A stretch of DNA of 5,952 nt, taken from assembly GCA_964402115.1 (NCBI GenBank), contig CAYOBW010000387.1, forward strand, positions 1 through 5,952, written 5' to 3'. Shown here one piece after another: positions 5,392-5,952 of this stretch (the first letter of the stretch is position 1; each line of letters starts with the position of its first letter). The stretch comes from CAYOBW01 sp964402115 (lineage in GTDB: Bacteria > Verrucomicrobiota > Kiritimatiellia > UBA8416 > CAYOBW01). The translations under genes were made by a program, and so were the position numbers. The notes beneath the pieces were generated by a model. That model was not told where the DNA came from, searched no databases, and worked only from the letters and a program-made list of their open reading frames with translations.

Positions 5392-5952
5392 TCATGAATT
5401 GGCCGAGCACTCGGCCGGCGGATCCAGGTGGATCTTCTGCTGGTACACCTTGCTCAACAGGACGTACAACGCTGCGGCGATGAACCAGCCGGGGAGGCTG
5501 ACGAAAAAGATCTGCACGCCAGCGAATTGGACCAGGCAATAACACGTGCCCAGCGTCAGGAACCAAGTCAGGCCCGCCGCCCAATTGAAACTCTTCCGGC
5601 TCAGTTCCGCATAGTCGCTGTGCAAGCCGAGCTTTCGGAGCAGCCAGAAATCGACAAAGATCACGGCGCCCATCGGCATCAGCAGCATGCCGTACAAGGC
5701 CACGAAATCCAGCAGCTTCATCGCGATCGCCGGAAACATGCCGGCCACCGCCGCAATCATGCCGGTGACCAAGGTGACGACGAATCGAGAAGTCTTGGGC
5801 GTGATGGCCTGGAAAGCCAGACCGGCGCGATAGATGGTTGGATTGGCCGTCGTCCAGCCTGCGACCACGACGCAGATCAACCCGGTCAGGCCGCATGCGC
5901 GATAGGCCAGCGGACCCGGCAGCACGTTGGTGTCGTTGGGATCCAAGTGCAA
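5392..5952 (-). CDS. NCS1-type nucleobase (purine/cytosine) permease, C-terminal part
   Basis: Integral membrane transporter, probably a cation- or proton-coupled importer of a purine, cytosine or related nucleobase. Only the last 186 or so codons are present: the frame stays open to the right edge, and the TTG at 5952 is just an internal Leu. About five hydrophobic segments are visible (roughly residues 18-34, 55-75, 78-106, 124-146 and 148-167). The segment AGWTTANPTIYRAGLAFQ resembles the conserved Asn-Pro-Thr region of NCS1 carriers, and the following LYGMLLMPMGAVIFVDFWLL matches a late helix of that family. NCS1 proteins usually have 10-12 helices, so more than half lies outside the window. 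Substrate cannot be judged from this part. It shares a strand with the kai cluster but is separated by 129 nt, and I see no functional link beyond adjacency. Confidence 0.75.
   Translation of the reverse strand: MHLDPNDTNVLPGPLAYRACGLTGLICVVVAGWTTANPTIYRAGLAFQAITPKTSRFVVTLVTGMIAAVAGMFPAIAMKLLDFVALYGMLLMPMGAVIFVDFWLLRKLGLHSDYAELSRKSFNWAAGLTWFLTLGTCYCLVQFAGVQIFFVSLPGWFIAAALYVLLSKVYQQKIHLDPPAECSANS

Noticed and set aside
1..5952. RNA genes, CRISPR arrays, insertion sequences or attachment sites
   Set aside because: No tRNA or rRNA-like sequence, regularly spaced repeats, transposase motifs or terminal inverted repeats were seen on either strand.

Overview
Every gene I can support lies on the minus strand, so the window reads from right to left. 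It is a GC-rich bacterial segment with two transcriptional blocks. At the right edge (5952 to 5181) is the C-terminal part of an NCS1-type nucleobase permease, followed 13 nt later by a gene for a 65-residue, two-helix membrane protein. A 129-nt intergenic region (5052-5180) separates these from a tightly arranged cluster, kaiC - kaiB - kaiB - hybrid histidine kinase, which fills the rest and runs off the left edge.

The cluster encodes a KaiC-like double-domain RecA/DnaB-fold ATPase of 579 residues, with both Walker A motifs, both Glu-Glu catalytic pairs and a long added C-terminal coiled coil. Two adjacent but clearly diverged KaiB proteins follow. Last is a soluble sensor kinase of at least 828 residues with the order coiled coil, PAS, PAS, HisKA, HATPase, receiver, Hpt. 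The kinase was found by reading the open frame directly: it has no stop inside the window. No kaiA-like gene, SasA-type kinase (with its own KaiB-like domain) or DNA-binding response regulator is visible. This therefore looks like a non-cyanobacterial KaiBC signalling or timing module wired to a phosphorelay, not a textbook KaiABC clock.

The junctions support one operon. The kaiC stop codon overlaps the ribosome-binding site of the first kaiB (11-nt gap). The second kaiB stop lies 4 nt before the kinase ATG and overlaps its ribosome-binding site. Only the gap between the two kaiB genes is looser (101 nt). The most interesting points are these. The second KaiB has lost both residues equivalent to the Gly and Asp whose mutation in cyanobacterial KaiB favours the fold-switched state. 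That same KaiB is the one abutting the kinase, which suggests a split version of SasA. The kinase H-box has Gly in place of the near-invariant Glu after the phospho-accepting His. KaiC carries a coiled coil where cyanobacterial KaiC has its KaiA-binding tail.

The organism cannot be named with certainty. High GC content, the style of the PAS-hybrid kinase and the permease sequence would fit Planctomycetota or a similar environmental lineage, but this is an impression and not a search result.
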